Assembly (NCBI GenBank): GCA_944325765.1
Contig: CALVBH010000017.1
Span: forward strand, 1 to 63,827
DNA: 63,827 nucleotides
Reading direction: 5' to 3'
Source of the DNA: an uncultured Bacteroidales bacterium
GTDB lineage: Bacteria; Bacteroidota; Bacteroidia; Bacteroidales; UBA932
Of the stretch, positions 46,532-57,241 are shown piece by piece (position 1 is the stretch's first letter; every line of letters starts with the position of its first letter). The position numbers and the translations under genes were made by a program. The notes below the pieces were generated by a model that was not told the origin of the DNA, did no database searches, and was given only the letters and a program-made list of their open reading frames with translations.

Positions 46532-46709
46532 ATTCCGAAAATTTTTATGCCGAAAATATCCGTTCGGGAAATCCCCGGCAAACCTTATCGTTGAAAGGCG
46601 GGAAATACGGGACAAAACAGGTAGGTTATCGGAAAACGCGGGCAGTACATAGAATTATTTTGGCATTGCCCCTGAAAGGACTTTTCTTTGGCGTCAAAAT
46701 TTTAACGGA

Positions 46710-47085
46710 ATGTTTTCGAAAGAGAGTATTGTCCTGGTTCTGGCGGCATTGGTGACGGCAGGATGCGTGGAAGAAGGTTTGAACATAGGGAACAGATGGG
46801 TGGATGTCAATTCCCGTCTGATAATAAAAGACGGACGACTATACCGACAACAGCACTCCGGAATATACGGAAAAATATATTTTCGACTCTCTGACGCTGT
46901 ATCTGATAACAGACAATTCGTTCTGCGGCGACACTCTGTCGGAAATGACTCTGTCGGCATACAGACTGTCCGAGGAACTGGCGCTCGACGACAAGGGATA
47001 CCTGTACGCGCATTCGGAATTCGAAACCGAACTTCTCAGAAGGTTACAACATAAAATTAATCATAGGATTAGCCATATACAATGA
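46710..47085 (+). pseudogene. Decayed DUF4270 lipoprotein gene
   Basis: The first ~40 codons read as a lipoprotein leader and start (LVLAALVTAGCVEEGLNIGNRWVDVNSRLIIKD), matching the N-terminus of DUF4270 proteins. The family continuation FDSLTLYLITDNSFCGDTL and LSAYRLSEELALDDKGYLYAHSEFE is found only in another frame, open from 46828 to the TGA at 47085. So there is a frameshift near the AAAAG at 46826-46830, an apparent internal deletion of tens of residues, and the C-terminal two thirds (normal length ~450) are gone. The remnant stop overlaps the next ATG (ATGA). Confidence 0.8.
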
Positions 47086-48308
47086 ATAAATATTTATCTG
47101 CTGTCGCAATATCGGCCTGTCTCTGTACACTGGCCGCTGCCCAAAGTCCGGTTTCGCCTTACTCGCTTTTCGGCATAGGTTCCATAGACAATTCCAGCCA
47201 CGGGGCATACACGGGGATGGGAGGTATAGGAACCGGGCTCAGGGAAAGCAATGTCCTGAATACGGCCAACCCGGCTTCGCTGACCGCTATGAAAAAACAG
47301 ACTTTCGTCCTGGATCTGGCAGCCAGGGGCGGTATGTCCTATCTGGCCGGACAGGGCCGTGGCGCCTTCAGCGGCAACGGCAATCTGGACCATATCGGAA
47401 TGGGATTCAGAATAGGCAGTTTCGTCTCGGCAGCCGTGAATTTGACTCCTCTGTCGAATGTGGAATACAGGATAAGGAAGGAAACGTTCATAGAGGGTTC
47501 CGGAGAGAAGATGACCACAGTATACAGCGGGTCCGGAGGTCTGCACAAGATCGGGCTGTCGCTCGGTTTCGATGTGTTCAGGGACCTGTCGGTAGGAATC
47601 ACGGGCTCCATAATCATGGGACAGATCACTCATACGGAAAGTTCGGACTACTGGACTTCCCGGTATAAATCCGTCAGCAACGTGACTCCGTACCTGAATT
47701 TCGGCATACAGTATCACAGGCAGACGGGGAAATACAGCTCCATCACGGCCGGCATCACCGGAGGATACAGGAAAAAGTTCTCGATGCACAATACGACGGA
47801 TATTTCAGACAATGCAGACTCGACAGTGGTATCCGAAAAGGTCAGTCCCTCTACTGTCCAGAATATCCCGGCCTTTGTCGGAGCCGGCATTTCATACTCT
47901 ACCAGAACGATGACCGTCGGTATCGACTACAGTTTCCAGGCCTATTCCTCCGTAAACTCCGGCAATGCGCTTGTCGAATACAAGAATATGAACAGGATAT
48001 CGGCCGGAATAAGCTACACGCCCAACCAGTACGATGTACGGCACTACTGGAAACGCATCCAGTTCCTTTTCGGAGCTTCGGTAGACGGCTCGCACATCCT
48101 GACAGGAAAATCCGAGGGACTGAACTGGTCGGTTTCCGCCGGGATGAAGTTCCCTTTCAGAAATTCCAACTTCCTGTACTGGACGCTTGAATACGACAGA
48201 TACGGTTTCCCTGTCACGAACAGGAATACCGTATCTGAAAACTGTCTGAGCCTTACTCTCGGCATCTCATTTGCCGAAGGCTGGTTCATCCGAAGGAAAT
48301 TCGAATAA
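47082..48308 (+). CDS. Outer-membrane beta-barrel protein (FadL/PorV-like)
   Basis: A 408-residue exported barrel. Signal peptide MNKYLSAVAISACLCTLAAAQ; the mature start SPVSPYSLFGIGSIDNSSHGAYTGMGGIGTGLRESNVLNTANPASL is typical of Bacteroidota barrels of the long-chain fatty-acid transporter/PorV type, with an NPA motif. The chain ends in charged residues after a last strand (SLTLGISFAEGWFI). Specificity unknown. It lies after the DUF4270 remnant, so it may use that gene's promoter. Confidence 0.82.
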   Translation: MNKYLSAVAISACLCTLAAAQSPVSPYSLFGIGSIDNSSHGAYTGMGGIGTGLRESNVLNTANPASLTAMKKQTFVLDLAARGGMSYLAGQGRGAFSGNGNLDHIGMGFRIGSFVSAAVNLTPLSNVEYRIRKETFIEGSGEKMTTVYSGSGGLHKIGLSLGFDVFRDLSVGITGSIIMGQITHTESSDYWTSRYKSVSNVTPYLNFGIQYHRQTGKYSSITAGITGGYRKKFSMHNTTDISDNADSTVVSEKVSPSTVQNIPAFVGAGISYSTRTMTVGIDYSFQAYSSVNSGNALVEYKNMNRISAGISYTPNQYDVRHYWKRIQFLFGASVDGSHILTGKSEGLNWSVSAGMKFPFRNSNFLYWTLEYDRYGFPVTNRNTVSENCLSLTLGISFAEGWFIRRKFE

Positions 48309-48320
48309 GATCCACTCCGT

Positions 48321-48338
48321 TGTCCCGATGTCGGGACA
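48321..48338. repeat. Palindrome TGTCCCGA-TG-TCGGGACA
   Basis: 8-bp arms in the 38-bp gap between the convergent barrel gene and nuoN. No T run on either side, so it is at best a weak bidirectional stop or transcript-end stabiliser. Confidence 0.45.
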
Positions 48339-48346
48339 GGCGCTGC

Positions 48347-49780
48347 CTACATTCCGAAAGAATACAGACCGATACCGTCGAAGACGGAACTGACTATGCC
48401 GAGGGCTATGATACCCGCCAGGCAGAGCAGCAGGCTGAGTCTCGTTCCACGGTCGCTTCTGAAAGCAGGTACGGGATTTTCATTGGGTGTGATGAACATC
48501 GCCTTGACTATCAGCAGATAGTAGTACAGCGAAATGACCGTATTTATGAGGGCTATGAACACCAGGACATGGAATCCCTGCTCGAAAGCGGCCGCGAAGA
48601 TGAAAAATTTCGAAAAGAAACCGGCAAACGGAGGTATTCCGGCCAGAGAGAAAAGCGCAAGCGTCATAATCACCGCCAGTTTGGGATTCGTCCTGTACAG
48701 ACCGTTGTAGTCCTCGATTCCTGTTTTTCCGCCGCTGTGCTGTTCGACCGTGGAAATCACGCCGAATGCGGCAAGATTGGCCGCCATATACACGAGAAGA
48801 TAGAAAATCAGGGACGTCATTCCGTATGGGGTGCCACAGATTACGCCCAGCATTATGTAACCGGCCTGCGATATGGACGAGAATGCCATGAATCTTTTCA
48901 GGTTCTTCTGTCTGATGGCGAAGACATTGGCGACCGTAATACTCAGAACGATGACGATGTACAGCATAAGCTGCCAGTAATCGGATACGGACGGGAACAC
49001 CTTCACGAATATGACCGTCAGGATAAAGGCGGCCGCAGCCTTGGAGACGACCGAAAGATATGAAGTCACGGAAGTCGGCGCCCCCTGGTAAGTGTCGGCT
49101 GTCCAGAGATGGAAAGGCACGAGGGAAAGCTTGAAGCCGAGTCCCGTAAAGAAAAACACCAACGAGAGAATCTGCAGCGGACTGCCGTCTATCTTTGCAG
49201 CCATATCCTCGAAATAAAGAGTGCCGGCAGTACCGTAGAAGAAGGAAATGCCGTAAAGCATCAGACCGCTGGCAAAAAGTGCACTCAGGATGAACTTGGC
49301 CCCGGCCTCCGCCGAATTGCCCTTGTACTTGTCGAAAGCCACGAGACATGCCATAGGCACCGATGCCAGTTCCATACCGATAAAGAACATCATAAAATGC
49401 CCCGCACTGACCATAAAGTCCATTCCGAGAAGGGTAGAAAGTGTCAGCACATAGAATTCACCGCGCTTGAACCGGGTATCTTCACGGCTGAGCCAGGCAT
49501 CCGACTGCAGGAATACTATCAGGGTACCTATGGCCAGAATGCTTTTCACGATGCCGGCAACTGGCGTATACTGATACATTCCCCCGAAAACATCGGCTGT
49601 CCCGCCGTGATACGGGTACACGGTGCCAGCCACGAAAAACAGCATCAGCAGGCAGACGAAAGTCTGGAAATATCTGCGGCCCCGTTCCCCAGCTATCAGG
49701 TCGTACAGCAGAACTGCGACGATGACGCCCGCCAGGGCGATTTCGGTGTACATATATGAAAATATTGCAGAGTAGTCCAT
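48347..49780 (-). CDS. nuoN: NADH-quinone oxidoreductase subunit N
   Basis: A 477-residue antiporter-like membrane subunit of complex I with about 14 helices; [27 protein letters not shown] is the conserved proton-channel region, and [16 protein letters not shown] follows. It is the last gene of the ten-gene nuo operon and starts one base after the nuoM stop. Confidence 0.97.
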   Translation of the reverse strand: MDYSAIFSYMYTEIALAGVIVAVLLYDLIAGERGRRYFQTFVCLLMLFFVAGTVYPYHGGTADVFGGMYQYTPVAGIVKSILAIGTLIVFLQSDAWLSREDTRFKRGEFYVLTLSTLLGMDFMVSAGHFMMFFIGMELASVPMACLVAFDKYKGNSAEAGAKFILSALFASGLMLYGISFFYGTAGTLYFEDMAAKIDGSPLQILSLVFFFTGLGFKLSLVPFHLWTADTYQGAPTSVTSYLSVVSKAAAAFILTVIFVKVFPSVSDYWQLMLYIVIVLSITVANVFAIRQKNLKRFMAFSSISQAGYIMLGVICGTPYGMTSLIFYLLVYMAANLAAFGVISTVEQHSGGKTGIEDYNGLYRTNPKLAVIMTLALFSLAGIPPFAGFFSKFFIFAAAFEQGFHVLVFIALINTVISLYYYLLIVKAMFITPNENPVPAFRSDRGTRLSLLLCLAGIIALGIVSSVFDGIGLYSFGM

Positions 49781-49781
49781 A

Positions 49782-51266
49782 TCAGTTCAAAATATGAGAA
49801 ATTACAGGTAATACGCTGTCGCTTATCATGTCGCTCATCCACAGAGGGAAGAGACCGAGACCGGCAATGGCGGCTATCAGCACTACCACGGCAAGCTTTT
49901 CATCCCAGGTGGCATCCGTCAGTTTCAGATGTTCCGGATTCGTGCAGGTGCCGTAAAGTATCTTGCCGACGAGCCGGAGAATATACACGGCAGTAATGAC
50001 TATCGAGGTGCAGGCGATGACGGTCACTACGCGGTGGAAAGTGTCATCGAGCATGAAAGCGCCGTTGAAAATGGTCATTTCAGCCACGAAGCCGCTGAGT
50101 CCCGGCAGTCCGAGATTGGCAAGACCGGCTATGACATAGCAGACGGAAAGGAACGGCATAATCTTCATCAGCCCGCTCAACTCCCGTATGTCGCGGGTAT
50201 GCGTGCGCCCGTAAATCATTCCGATAAGGGCGAAGAACAGGGCTGTCATCAGTCCGTGGCTCAGCATCTGGAGTACGGCACCTGTGGATGCCGTTGCGTT
50301 CATCATCAGGATGGCGAAGAGCACCAGGCCGCAATGCGATACGGAAGAATAGGCGTTGATGTATTTGAGGTCTGTCTGCACACAGGCCGAGAAAGCTCCG
50401 TAAACCACGGATATTGTCGTAAGTATGATGAATATCCAGCTGAGTTCCTGGGCGGCATCCGGGAGAAGATACATTGCGATGCGGAAGCATCCGTAACCTC
50501 CGAGTTTCATCAGGACGCCCGCGTGGAGCATGGAAACGGCTGTCGGAGCGGAAGCATGGCCGTCCGGGCTCCATGTATGGAACGGGAACAGGGCGCCGAG
50601 GACTCCGAAACCTACGAATACTATCGGGAACCATACTCTCTGCATGGAAAGCGGGATATTGTCAAGGGCAGCTATCTCGTTTATGTTCATGGTTACGGCT
50701 CCGGAACCGAAATAGATGCCGAGGATGCCGATAAGGATCAGCGCGGAACCGCCCATCAGCATCAGGGTCAGTTTCATGGCCGAATATTCCTTTTTCCCGG
50801 TACCCCAGACACCTATCAGCAGGTACATCGGGATGAGAGCCACTTCATAGAACATGAACATGGTGAAAAGATCCACTGAAATGAAGAAGCCGAAGACTCC
50901 GACACTCAGAAGACAGAACCACATGAAAAATTCCTTGACTCCGTCGGTCATCTTCCAGGAAGCGAAAGTGCCCGTGAAGACTATTATGGCAGACAGGAGA
51001 ATCATAGCCACCGATATGCCGTCCACGCCTACCGAATACTCTATGTTCAGCGGCTTGTACCACATAAGGCTGTCCGTCAGCACCATACCGGAGTCATGTC
51101 CGTCCGCCCTCATACCGAGATATATGAATACCAGGGCAATGGAAAGTCCGAGAAGCAGCGATGCTCCGGTCACCATAACGGCATGTATCTGCTTTTTATT
51201 CCTGGAAAGCCAGAGCCCGAGCATCATCAGCAGAGGGATGGCAGGAAAAAGTGACAATATATTCAT
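49782..51266 (-). CDS. nuoM: NADH-quinone oxidoreductase subunit M
   Basis: A 494-residue antiporter-like subunit. [34 protein letters not shown] and [15 protein letters not shown] are the conserved channel motifs, and a Glu in [16 protein letters not shown] supports proton transfer. It lies between nuoL (39 bp) and nuoN (1 bp). Confidence 0.98.
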   Translation of the reverse strand: MNILSLFPAIPLLMMLGLWLSRNKKQIHAVMVTGASLLLGLSIALVFIYLGMRADGHDSGMVLTDSLMWYKPLNIEYSVGVDGISVAMILLSAIIVFTGTFASWKMTDGVKEFFMWFCLLSVGVFGFFISVDLFTMFMFYEVALIPMYLLIGVWGTGKKEYSAMKLTLMLMGGSALILIGILGIYFGSGAVTMNINEIAALDNIPLSMQRVWFPIVFVGFGVLGALFPFHTWSPDGHASAPTAVSMLHAGVLMKLGGYGCFRIAMYLLPDAAQELSWIFIILTTISVVYGAFSACVQTDLKYINAYSSVSHCGLVLFAILMMNATASTGAVLQMLSHGLMTALFFALIGMIYGRTHTRDIRELSGLMKIMPFLSVCYVIAGLANLGLPGLSGFVAEMTIFNGAFMLDDTFHRVVTVIACTSIVITAVYILRLVGKILYGTCTNPEHLKLTDATWDEKLAVVVLIAAIAGLGLFPLWMSDMISDSVLPVISHILN

Positions 51267-51305
51267 ACTGCAATGTCGATTTATCTTTAGTTAATACCTC
51301 TGCGC

Positions 51306-53195
51306 TCATACGAGCAGGAGCACGATGGCAAGTCCGAGCGCACCGCCGAGGAACCAGATTCCGTATCTCTGGACGTAACCGCTCTGCATACCTCTTATCA
51401 CCCACGAGAATTTCTGCGTAACGTATGCAAGCAGGTTCATAAAGCCGTCCACGACATGCCTGTCGAACCAGGCGATAGGAGTGGAAATACAGGCAAAAAT
51501 GATTTTATGGGTAACGAACTGGTATATCTCGTCGATATAGAACCTGTGATAGGCAGCCTTGTGCAGACCGCTGAAACGCACCGCCAGGGAGTCTGCGACT
51601 TTTCTGTCTTCTCTGAGATACATCCAGGTAGCCAGGGCTATGCCGACAGCCGCCACGCACAGGCTCACTGCCGCTACGGACCAGTCTATATGGATGCGGT
51701 AGGCCTGCCCGTCGCTGCTGACGAAGTTTCCGAAAGGAATCCATCCGGCAGCCAAAGTCACTGCAGCCAGGAAAACTAAAGGAATAGTCATGGTAAGCGG
51801 AGCTTCATGCGGGGTATGCTCTGCATGAAGTTCCCTGTTCTCCCGGCCCCAGAATATGTTGTAATAGAGTCTGAACATATAGAATGCCGTAAGGCCCGCG
51901 ATGAAAGTCATAACCCAGCCCATTACCGGACTGAAAGCGAAGCAGGCGGCCAGTATTTCATCCTTTGAAAAGAAGCCGCTGAAAGGCCAGATACCGGCTA
52001 TTGCCAGGCACGCTGTCAGGAATGTGATATGCGTTACCGGCATGTATTTCCTCAGACCGCCCATGGCCGACATTTCATTCGAATGCACGGCGTGAATGAT
52101 GCAGCCGGCACCGAGGAAGAGCAGGGCCTTGAACATGGCATGGGTAAACAGATGGAACATGGAGGCCATGTATCCGAGACCGCCGGCATGCGGGTCCGAC
52201 GAAGTGCAGACTCCGAGAGACACTATCATAAAGCCTATCTGAGATATTGTGCTGAATGCCAGCACTCTCTTGATGTCGCTCTGGACACAGGCCACAACGG
52301 CTGCATAAAGAGCCGTGAATGCGCCTACGTAAGCCGTAATATGCAGGACTTCGGGAGCATAGCCGATAAACAGAGGGAACATCCTCGCCACGAGATAAAC
52401 TCCGGCCACGACCATGGTCGCAGCATGTATCAGTGCAGATACCGGAGTAGGGCCCTCCATGGCATCCGGCAGCCAGATATGCAGAGGGAACATGGCGCTT
52501 TTGCCGGCTCCTCCGATGAACATCAGTCCGAGTGCCAGAGGAAGGAATACCTTGGCTGTGCCGATAACCGCGGAATCAGGGGTAAACGAGAACGAGCCCG
52601 TATAGAAACCGTATATCAGAATACCGACCAGAAAGCCCAGATCGGCGAAGCGCGTCACTATGAATGCCTTCTTGGATGCAGCTACCGCTTCCTTCCTGGT
52701 ATAATAGAAGCCTATGAGCAGATAGGAGCTGACACCCACGAGTTCCCAGAAGATATACATCTGGAAAATGTTGGTGGCTACGACCAGACCCAGCATACTC
52801 ATAGTAAAGAGAGACAGGAAAGAGTAGTACCGCTGGAAACCGCGCTCCCCCTTCATATATCCGAAAGAATAGATGTGCACCATGAACGAAACCGTGGAAA
52901 TCACCACAAGCATCATCACGGATATTGGATCCAGAAGTATGCCGAGGTCAATATGCAGGCTGCCTCCGAAAGGAAGCCATTCCGCATTCCACGGTATCAT
53001 CGTCGGATATATTCCTTCGGCATTCCTGCCGGCTCCGAAATAGGAGAATGCAGTCCAGTAGCTCAGCAGGGCCACGATTCCCGTGACTGCAGTTCCGAAT
53101 GTTCCCGCCGCCACAGGTTTGAGTCTGGTTCCGAGCAGGCCCGTGAGGATAAAGCTGAGGAACGGCAGCAGAAGTATCAAAATCGTATATTCCAT
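51306..53195 (-). CDS. nuoL: NADH-quinone oxidoreductase subunit L
   Basis: A 629-residue subunit, the largest antiporter-like one. FWELVGVSSYLLIGFYYTR, FPLHIWLPDAMEGPTPVSALIHAATMVVAGVYL and VLAFSTISQIGFMI are conserved. The C-terminal extension carries the long lateral helix region and final hydrophobic anchor. It pumps protons at the distal arm of complex I. Confidence 0.98.
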   Translation of the reverse strand: MEYTILILLLPFLSFILTGLLGTRLKPVAAGTFGTAVTGIVALLSYWTAFSYFGAGRNAEGIYPTMIPWNAEWLPFGGSLHIDLGILLDPISVMMLVVISTVSFMVHIYSFGYMKGERGFQRYYSFLSLFTMSMLGLVVATNIFQMYIFWELVGVSSYLLIGFYYTRKEAVAASKKAFIVTRFADLGFLVGILIYGFYTGSFSFTPDSAVIGTAKVFLPLALGLMFIGGAGKSAMFPLHIWLPDAMEGPTPVSALIHAATMVVAGVYLVARMFPLFIGYAPEVLHITAYVGAFTALYAAVVACVQSDIKRVLAFSTISQIGFMIVSLGVCTSSDPHAGGLGYMASMFHLFTHAMFKALLFLGAGCIIHAVHSNEMSAMGGLRKYMPVTHITFLTACLAIAGIWPFSGFFSKDEILAACFAFSPVMGWVMTFIAGLTAFYMFRLYYNIFWGRENRELHAEHTPHEAPLTMTIPLVFLAAVTLAAGWIPFGNFVSSDGQAYRIHIDWSVAAVSLCVAAVGIALATWMYLREDRKVADSLAVRFSGLHKAAYHRFYIDEIYQFVTHKIIFACISTPIAWFDRHVVDGFMNLLAYVTQKFSWVIRGMQSGYVQRYGIWFLGGALGLAIVLLLV

Positions 53196-53217
53196 AATAA
53201 TCGTCTTCGCGTAATTG

Positions 53218-53526
53218 TTACCACTTCATCCTGTTAAGGTTCTTCACCTGGATATTGCGCATATTGCGGTAAATATTTATGATAATGGCGATAGCCACAG
53301 CCGTCTCGGCGGCACTGATTCCTATGGCGAAGAGCGAAAAGAAAAAGCCTTCGAGTTGTTCGGGAAAGAGAAAACGGTTGAATACCACGAAGTTGATATC
53401 CACTGAATTCAATATCAGTTCCACAGAGATAAGCATGGCCAGCAGGTTGCGGCGCGTAAGAAAACCGTAAATGCCGACAAACATCATTATAGTGGAGACT
53501 ATCAGATAATATTCCATGTGTACCAT
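53218..53526 (-). CDS. nuoK: NADH-quinone oxidoreductase subunit K
   Basis: A 102-residue three-helix subunit with the conserved Glu in LISVELILNSVDINFV and in ISAAETAVAIAIIINIYR. The first ATG (MVHMEYYLIV) aligns with family starts. Genes nuoJ and nuoL lie 11 and 22 bp away. Confidence 0.96.
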   Translation of the reverse strand: MVHMEYYLIVSTIMMFVGIYGFLTRRNLLAMLISVELILNSVDINFVVFNRFLFPEQLEGFFFSLFAIGISAAETAVAIAIIINIYRNMRNIQVKNLNRMKW

Positions 53527-53537
53527 AAGAATCCCCC

Positions 53538-54047
53538 TTATCTTTTTCTGGCTATCAAGATTCCGCCGATGATGCAGGCAAGAAGCAGGACGCTTATCAC
53601 CTCGAACGGCAGGACGTATCCGTATTTTTCAGTACTCATCAGGGCATGTCCTATTTCCCTGACAGGAAGTTCCCCGTGCTCGAATACGGGAGACAGGAAC
53701 TTGTGCTTCAGCATTACGAAAAGGCAGATGCCCAATGCCGCGAGCGTGGCCGTGATACCGGCTATGAATTTACCTTTCTTCAGTTTTTCAGCCTGGTCGC
53801 CCTCGCTGGAGGTAAGCAGGATGGAAAACACGTAAAGCACCGTTATACCGCCTGCATACACAAGCAGCTGCACGGCTCCGAGGAAAGAATAGTTCAGCTG
53901 GAAGTAGATTCCGGCCGTGCCGACAAGGACAAACAGCAGGTAAGTCGCTGCCCTCAGGATTCGCTTCGTGGTGACGGCAAGCACCGCGCTCGCCACTATG
54001 AAAACGGCGAGTATGACGAAGACTATCAGATCGAGTGTTATATCCAT
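53538..54047 (-). CDS. nuoJ: NADH-quinone oxidoreductase subunit J
   Basis: A 169-residue membrane subunit with five helices; SFLGAVQLLVYAGGITVLYVFSILL is the conserved pi-bulge helix that couples quinone reduction to the pump. The chosen ATG at 54047 (MDITLDLIVFV) directly follows the nuoI stop; the longer frame into nuoI is not conserved. Confidence 0.96.
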   Translation of the reverse strand: MDITLDLIVFVILAVFIVASAVLAVTTKRILRAATYLLFVLVGTAGIYFQLNYSFLGAVQLLVYAGGITVLYVFSILLTSSEGDQAEKLKKGKFIAGITATLAALGICLFVMLKHKFLSPVFEHGELPVREIGHALMSTEKYGYVLPFEVISVLLLACIIGGILIARKR

Positions 54048-54049
54048 AA

Positions 54050-54487
54050 CTATTGTCTGTTCAAGATTTTGACGAGTTTGCTCCTGGTGAATACGGCATG
54101 CTCGAAATTCGTGGAGAATTCTATTGCATGGTGCGGGCATGCATTGACGCAGAGGTGGCAGAACATGCAGGACCCCAGGTCGTATTCATACCTGACGAGT
54201 TTCTTTCTGGACTTCCCCGTTTCCGGATCAGTCACCGTTTCTGAAGTTATCCTTATCGAGGCGTTCGGGCACGCCATCTGGCAGAGACCGCAGGCAATGC
54301 ACCTGTTGTTTCCGTCGGCATCGGCAGGCATGACCAGTTCCCCGCAGAATCTTTCGTTCATTTTCAGGGTCGCGCGGTTTTCCGGATACCTCTCGGTGAT
54401 TTTCTTCGTAAAGAACTCTCCGAGAGTCACTTTCATGCCTGTCAGAAGCGATCCCAAACCTTTAAAAATACCTTTTATATAGCTCAT
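54050..54487 (-). CDS. nuoI: NADH-quinone oxidoreductase subunit I (2x 4Fe-4S)
   Basis: A 145-residue peripheral subunit with two ferredoxin motifs, CIACGLCQMACP and CMFCHLCVNACP, holding clusters N6a and N6b on the way to NuoB. The short N-terminal amphipathic stretch fits membrane docking. In this operon type it may take electrons from ferredoxin because NuoEFG are absent (inference). Confidence 0.97.
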   Translation of the reverse strand: MSYIKGIFKGLGSLLTGMKVTLGEFFTKKITERYPENRATLKMNERFCGELVMPADADGNNRCIACGLCQMACPNASIRITSETVTDPETGKSRKKLVRYEYDLGSCMFCHLCVNACPHHAIEFSTNFEHAVFTRSKLVKILNRQ

Positions 54488-54509
54488 AATCCAATTCGGG
54501 TTAATTCAA

Positions 54510-55586
54510 TCAGAAATGCAGGTCGAAAACGACCACAATAACCATAAGAAGCAGGTTGGCAAGTCCGACAGGCACCAGATATTTCCATTCGAGAGTCAGA
54601 ATCTGGTCGATTCTCAACCTCGGGAAAGTCCACTTTATCCACATCAGAAGCCATACGATGAAAAATGCCTTGGCAAAGAACCATATAAAGCCCGGTATGG
54701 CATCCATCACTGCGTTGAAACCGTCGAGGCCCGGAATATGGAGCGGCATCCACCCTCCGAGGAAAATGGTGGCTGCGATACTCGATATGATGAAAAGGTT
54801 CACGAACTCGGCCACATAGAAAAGTCCGAAATGCATTCCGGAATATTCCGTATGGTAGCCGGCGGTAAGCTCGGATTCGGCTTCGGGCAGGTCGAACGGT
54901 CCCCTGTTCACTTCCGCATTTCCTGCAATCAGGTATATGACAAAGGCTATCAGGGCCGGAATATGGCCCTTGAAGATGAACCATCCGTCGGCCTGGCGCA
55001 TCACGATTTCGGAGAACTGCATGGTATCCGTCAGGACCACGATGGTCAGGATGGAAAGTCCTACCGAAAGTTCGTAGCTGACCATCTGCGCTCCGCTTCG
55101 CATGGCTCCGATGAGGGAAAACTTGCTGTTAGAACTCCAGCCTGCAAGCAGGATTCCGACAATGCCGATGGATGATGCCGCCATAAAGAACAGTACACCC
55201 ACATTGAAGTCCAGAATCTCCAGACCGCGGCTCACCGGTATGCAGGCGAATGCCAGAAGGGAAGCCAATATGACGATATACGGGGCGAGATTGTACAGGA
55301 ACTTGTCGGAGTGGCGTATGGTGATGATTTCCTTCGTCAGCATCTTGAACACATCGCAGATTACCTGGATGCTTCCCCACGGACCGACTCTGTCGGGGCC
55401 GAGGCGGCACTGGAAGGCCGCGCAGACCTTGCGCTCCATATATATCATTATAATGGCGATGATTACATACAGCAGCAGAAGACACAGTCCGATGAGGACG
55501 CACTCGACGAATACGGCGAGGCTGTCCGACATCACTGATGTCAGCTGGGTATGAATCCAGTTCGTAACTATACCGAAATCAAACAT
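54510..55586 (-). CDS. nuoH: NADH-quinone oxidoreductase subunit H
   Basis: A 358-residue membrane subunit forming the quinone entry. Conserved MERKVCAAFQCRLGPDRVGPWG, RHSDKFLYNLAP, and the acidic FDLPEAESELTAGYHTEYSG loop are present. The start at 55586 avoids overlap with nuoCD; an ATG at 55610 would overlap by 11 bases. Confidence 0.97.
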   Translation of the reverse strand: MFDFGIVTNWIHTQLTSVMSDSLAVFVECVLIGLCLLLLYVIIAIIMIYMERKVCAAFQCRLGPDRVGPWGSIQVICDVFKMLTKEIITIRHSDKFLYNLAPYIVILASLLAFACIPVSRGLEILDFNVGVLFFMAASSIGIVGILLAGWSSNSKFSLIGAMRSGAQMVSYELSVGLSILTIVVLTDTMQFSEIVMRQADGWFIFKGHIPALIAFVIYLIAGNAEVNRGPFDLPEAESELTAGYHTEYSGMHFGLFYVAEFVNLFIISSIAATIFLGGWMPLHIPGLDGFNAVMDAIPGFIWFFAKAFFIVWLLMWIKWTFPRLRIDQILTLEWKYLVPVGLANLLLMVIVVVFDLHF

Positions 55587-55599
55587 ATCTATGCTGTTT

Positions 55600-57228
55600 T
55601 TATCTGTCAATATCCGGGATTACATAATCGAGAGTTCCGCCTATGGCTATAAGGTCGGCAATCTTGGAATTTCTGGCAATGGTATCCACGCAGGCTACGA
55701 GAGGAAGTCCCGTAGAACGGAATTTAACCCTGTACGGATATTTGTCTCCGCGACTTTCGAGATAGACTCCGAATTCGCCGCGGCTTCCTTCCACAGCCGT
55801 GGACCAGCTGCCGACAGGCAGTTTGATCAGAGGTTTCACCTTCATCTGGTATTCTCCCTCCGGAATATTGTCTATCAGCTGTTCGATTATATTCAGGCTT
55901 TGTTCTATTTCCTTTACCCTCACCATATAACGGGCGAAGCAGTCGCCTTCGGTGAAGGTGATTTCCTGGAAATCCACCTTTCCGTACATGGCGTACGGAT
56001 GTCTTTTGCGGACATCGCAGGCCCAGCCTGAAGCGCGGCCCGTCCCGCCGGTGGCGCCGAAGGATATGGCGTCTTCCCGGGAAAGGACCCCGGTGCCCGT
56101 GAGTCTCTGGCGGGCAATGACATTGCCGGTGAAAATCTCATGATATTCGTTCAGTTTGGATCTCATGTAAACGATGAAATCCTTGACTTTCCTCACGAAA
56201 TCAGGATGGATGTCGGCCTGGACTCCGCCGATGGTGTTGTACGTCTGGATAAGACGGCCTCCGGTGGTCTGCTCCAGGATGTCGAGGACCTTTTCCCTGT
56301 CCCTGAATCCGAAAAAGAAAACTGTCAGGGCACCCATATCCTGGCAAAGGCAGGATATGAAAAGCAGGTGGGAGTCTATCCTCTGGAGTTCGTCCATAAT
56401 AGTCCTGATGTACCGGATACGTTCGGATACCTCCAGTCCGAGAGCCTTTTCTATGCACATACACAGGGCATGACGGTTCTGCATTGCGCCGAGATAGTCG
56501 AGGCGGTCGGTGAATCCCAGTGTCTGAGGATAAGTGCTCGTCTCGCAGAGTTTTTCTATTCCCCTGTGGATATAGCCGCAGTGCGCATCGATTTTCTTTA
56601 TGGTCTCCCCTTCCAGCGACACCTGGAACCTCAGCACTCCATGAGTGGCGGGATGCTGTGGACCTATGTTGATCACGTATTCCTCTTCTTCGAAAAGCGG
56701 ATGCCTTTTCAGGATATAACTTCCGTCATCCGTCATTTCGTAGCTCGGAGCATCGTCGCGGGACACTTCGTTCTCCATATTCAGAGGATTCAGGGACTCG
56801 TCATAGTCCTTCCTCATCGGATGACCTTTCCAGTCGTCGCGCAGGAACAGCCTTCGGAGATCCGGATGTCCTATGAACTTGATACCGAAAAAGTCGTAGA
56901 CTTCCCGCTCGTAGAAATTCGCGCCTTTCCATATATCGCAGACTGTCGGAAGCGCCGGGTTGTCCCTGTTGGCGTCGGCGGCAGAAATTATGACGTTTTC
57001 TCCGGTGGAAGTATTCTCGAGATGATAGACGCATCCAAGGCCGTCTTCGCCCCAGTCCATTCCCGTAAGACAGCGGAGAAAGTCGAACCCGTATGTATTT
57101 TTCAGCGTTTCAGCCAGTTCTCTGAGTGAAACCGCAGGTATTCTGAACATGCCGTCCCCGGCATCCGACCAGACTGCGGCAGGACAGACTGATGAAACGA
57201 TTTCCTTTATGTCTTTGTTGTTGCCCAT
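55600..57228 (-). CDS. nuoCD: Fused NADH-quinone oxidoreductase subunits C and D
   Basis: A 542-residue fusion. Residues ~1-150 are NuoC (YHLENTSTGENVII and FYEREVYDFFGIKFIGHPDLRRLFLRDDW); from ~185 NuoD begins with YVINIGPQHPATHGVLRFQVSLEGE, the His-rich quinone-site loop, and ends TLDYVIPDIDR. The ATG at 57228 (MGNNKDIKE) lies just after the nuoB stop; a longer frame to 57261 overlaps nuoB. The C-D fusion is common in Bacteroidota. Confidence 0.97.
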   Translation of the reverse strand: MGNNKDIKEIVSSVCPAAVWSDAGDGMFRIPAVSLRELAETLKNTYGFDFLRCLTGMDWGEDGLGCVYHLENTSTGENVIISAADANRDNPALPTVCDIWKGANFYEREVYDFFGIKFIGHPDLRRLFLRDDWKGHPMRKDYDESLNPLNMENEVSRDDAPSYEMTDDGSYILKRHPLFEEEEYVINIGPQHPATHGVLRFQVSLEGETIKKIDAHCGYIHRGIEKLCETSTYPQTLGFTDRLDYLGAMQNRHALCMCIEKALGLEVSERIRYIRTIMDELQRIDSHLLFISCLCQDMGALTVFFFGFRDREKVLDILEQTTGGRLIQTYNTIGGVQADIHPDFVRKVKDFIVYMRSKLNEYHEIFTGNVIARQRLTGTGVLSREDAISFGATGGTGRASGWACDVRKRHPYAMYGKVDFQEITFTEGDCFARYMVRVKEIEQSLNIIEQLIDNIPEGEYQMKVKPLIKLPVGSWSTAVEGSRGEFGVYLESRGDKYPYRVKFRSTGLPLVACVDTIARNSKIADLIAIGGTLDYVIPDIDR

Positions 57229-57241
57229 ATCCTGATAGTCT

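Noticed and set aside
52029-53237. A 402-codon plus-strand open frame over nuoL
   Set aside because: Shadow of nuoL; the translation is full of H, Q and R as expected for the complement of a membrane protein gene.
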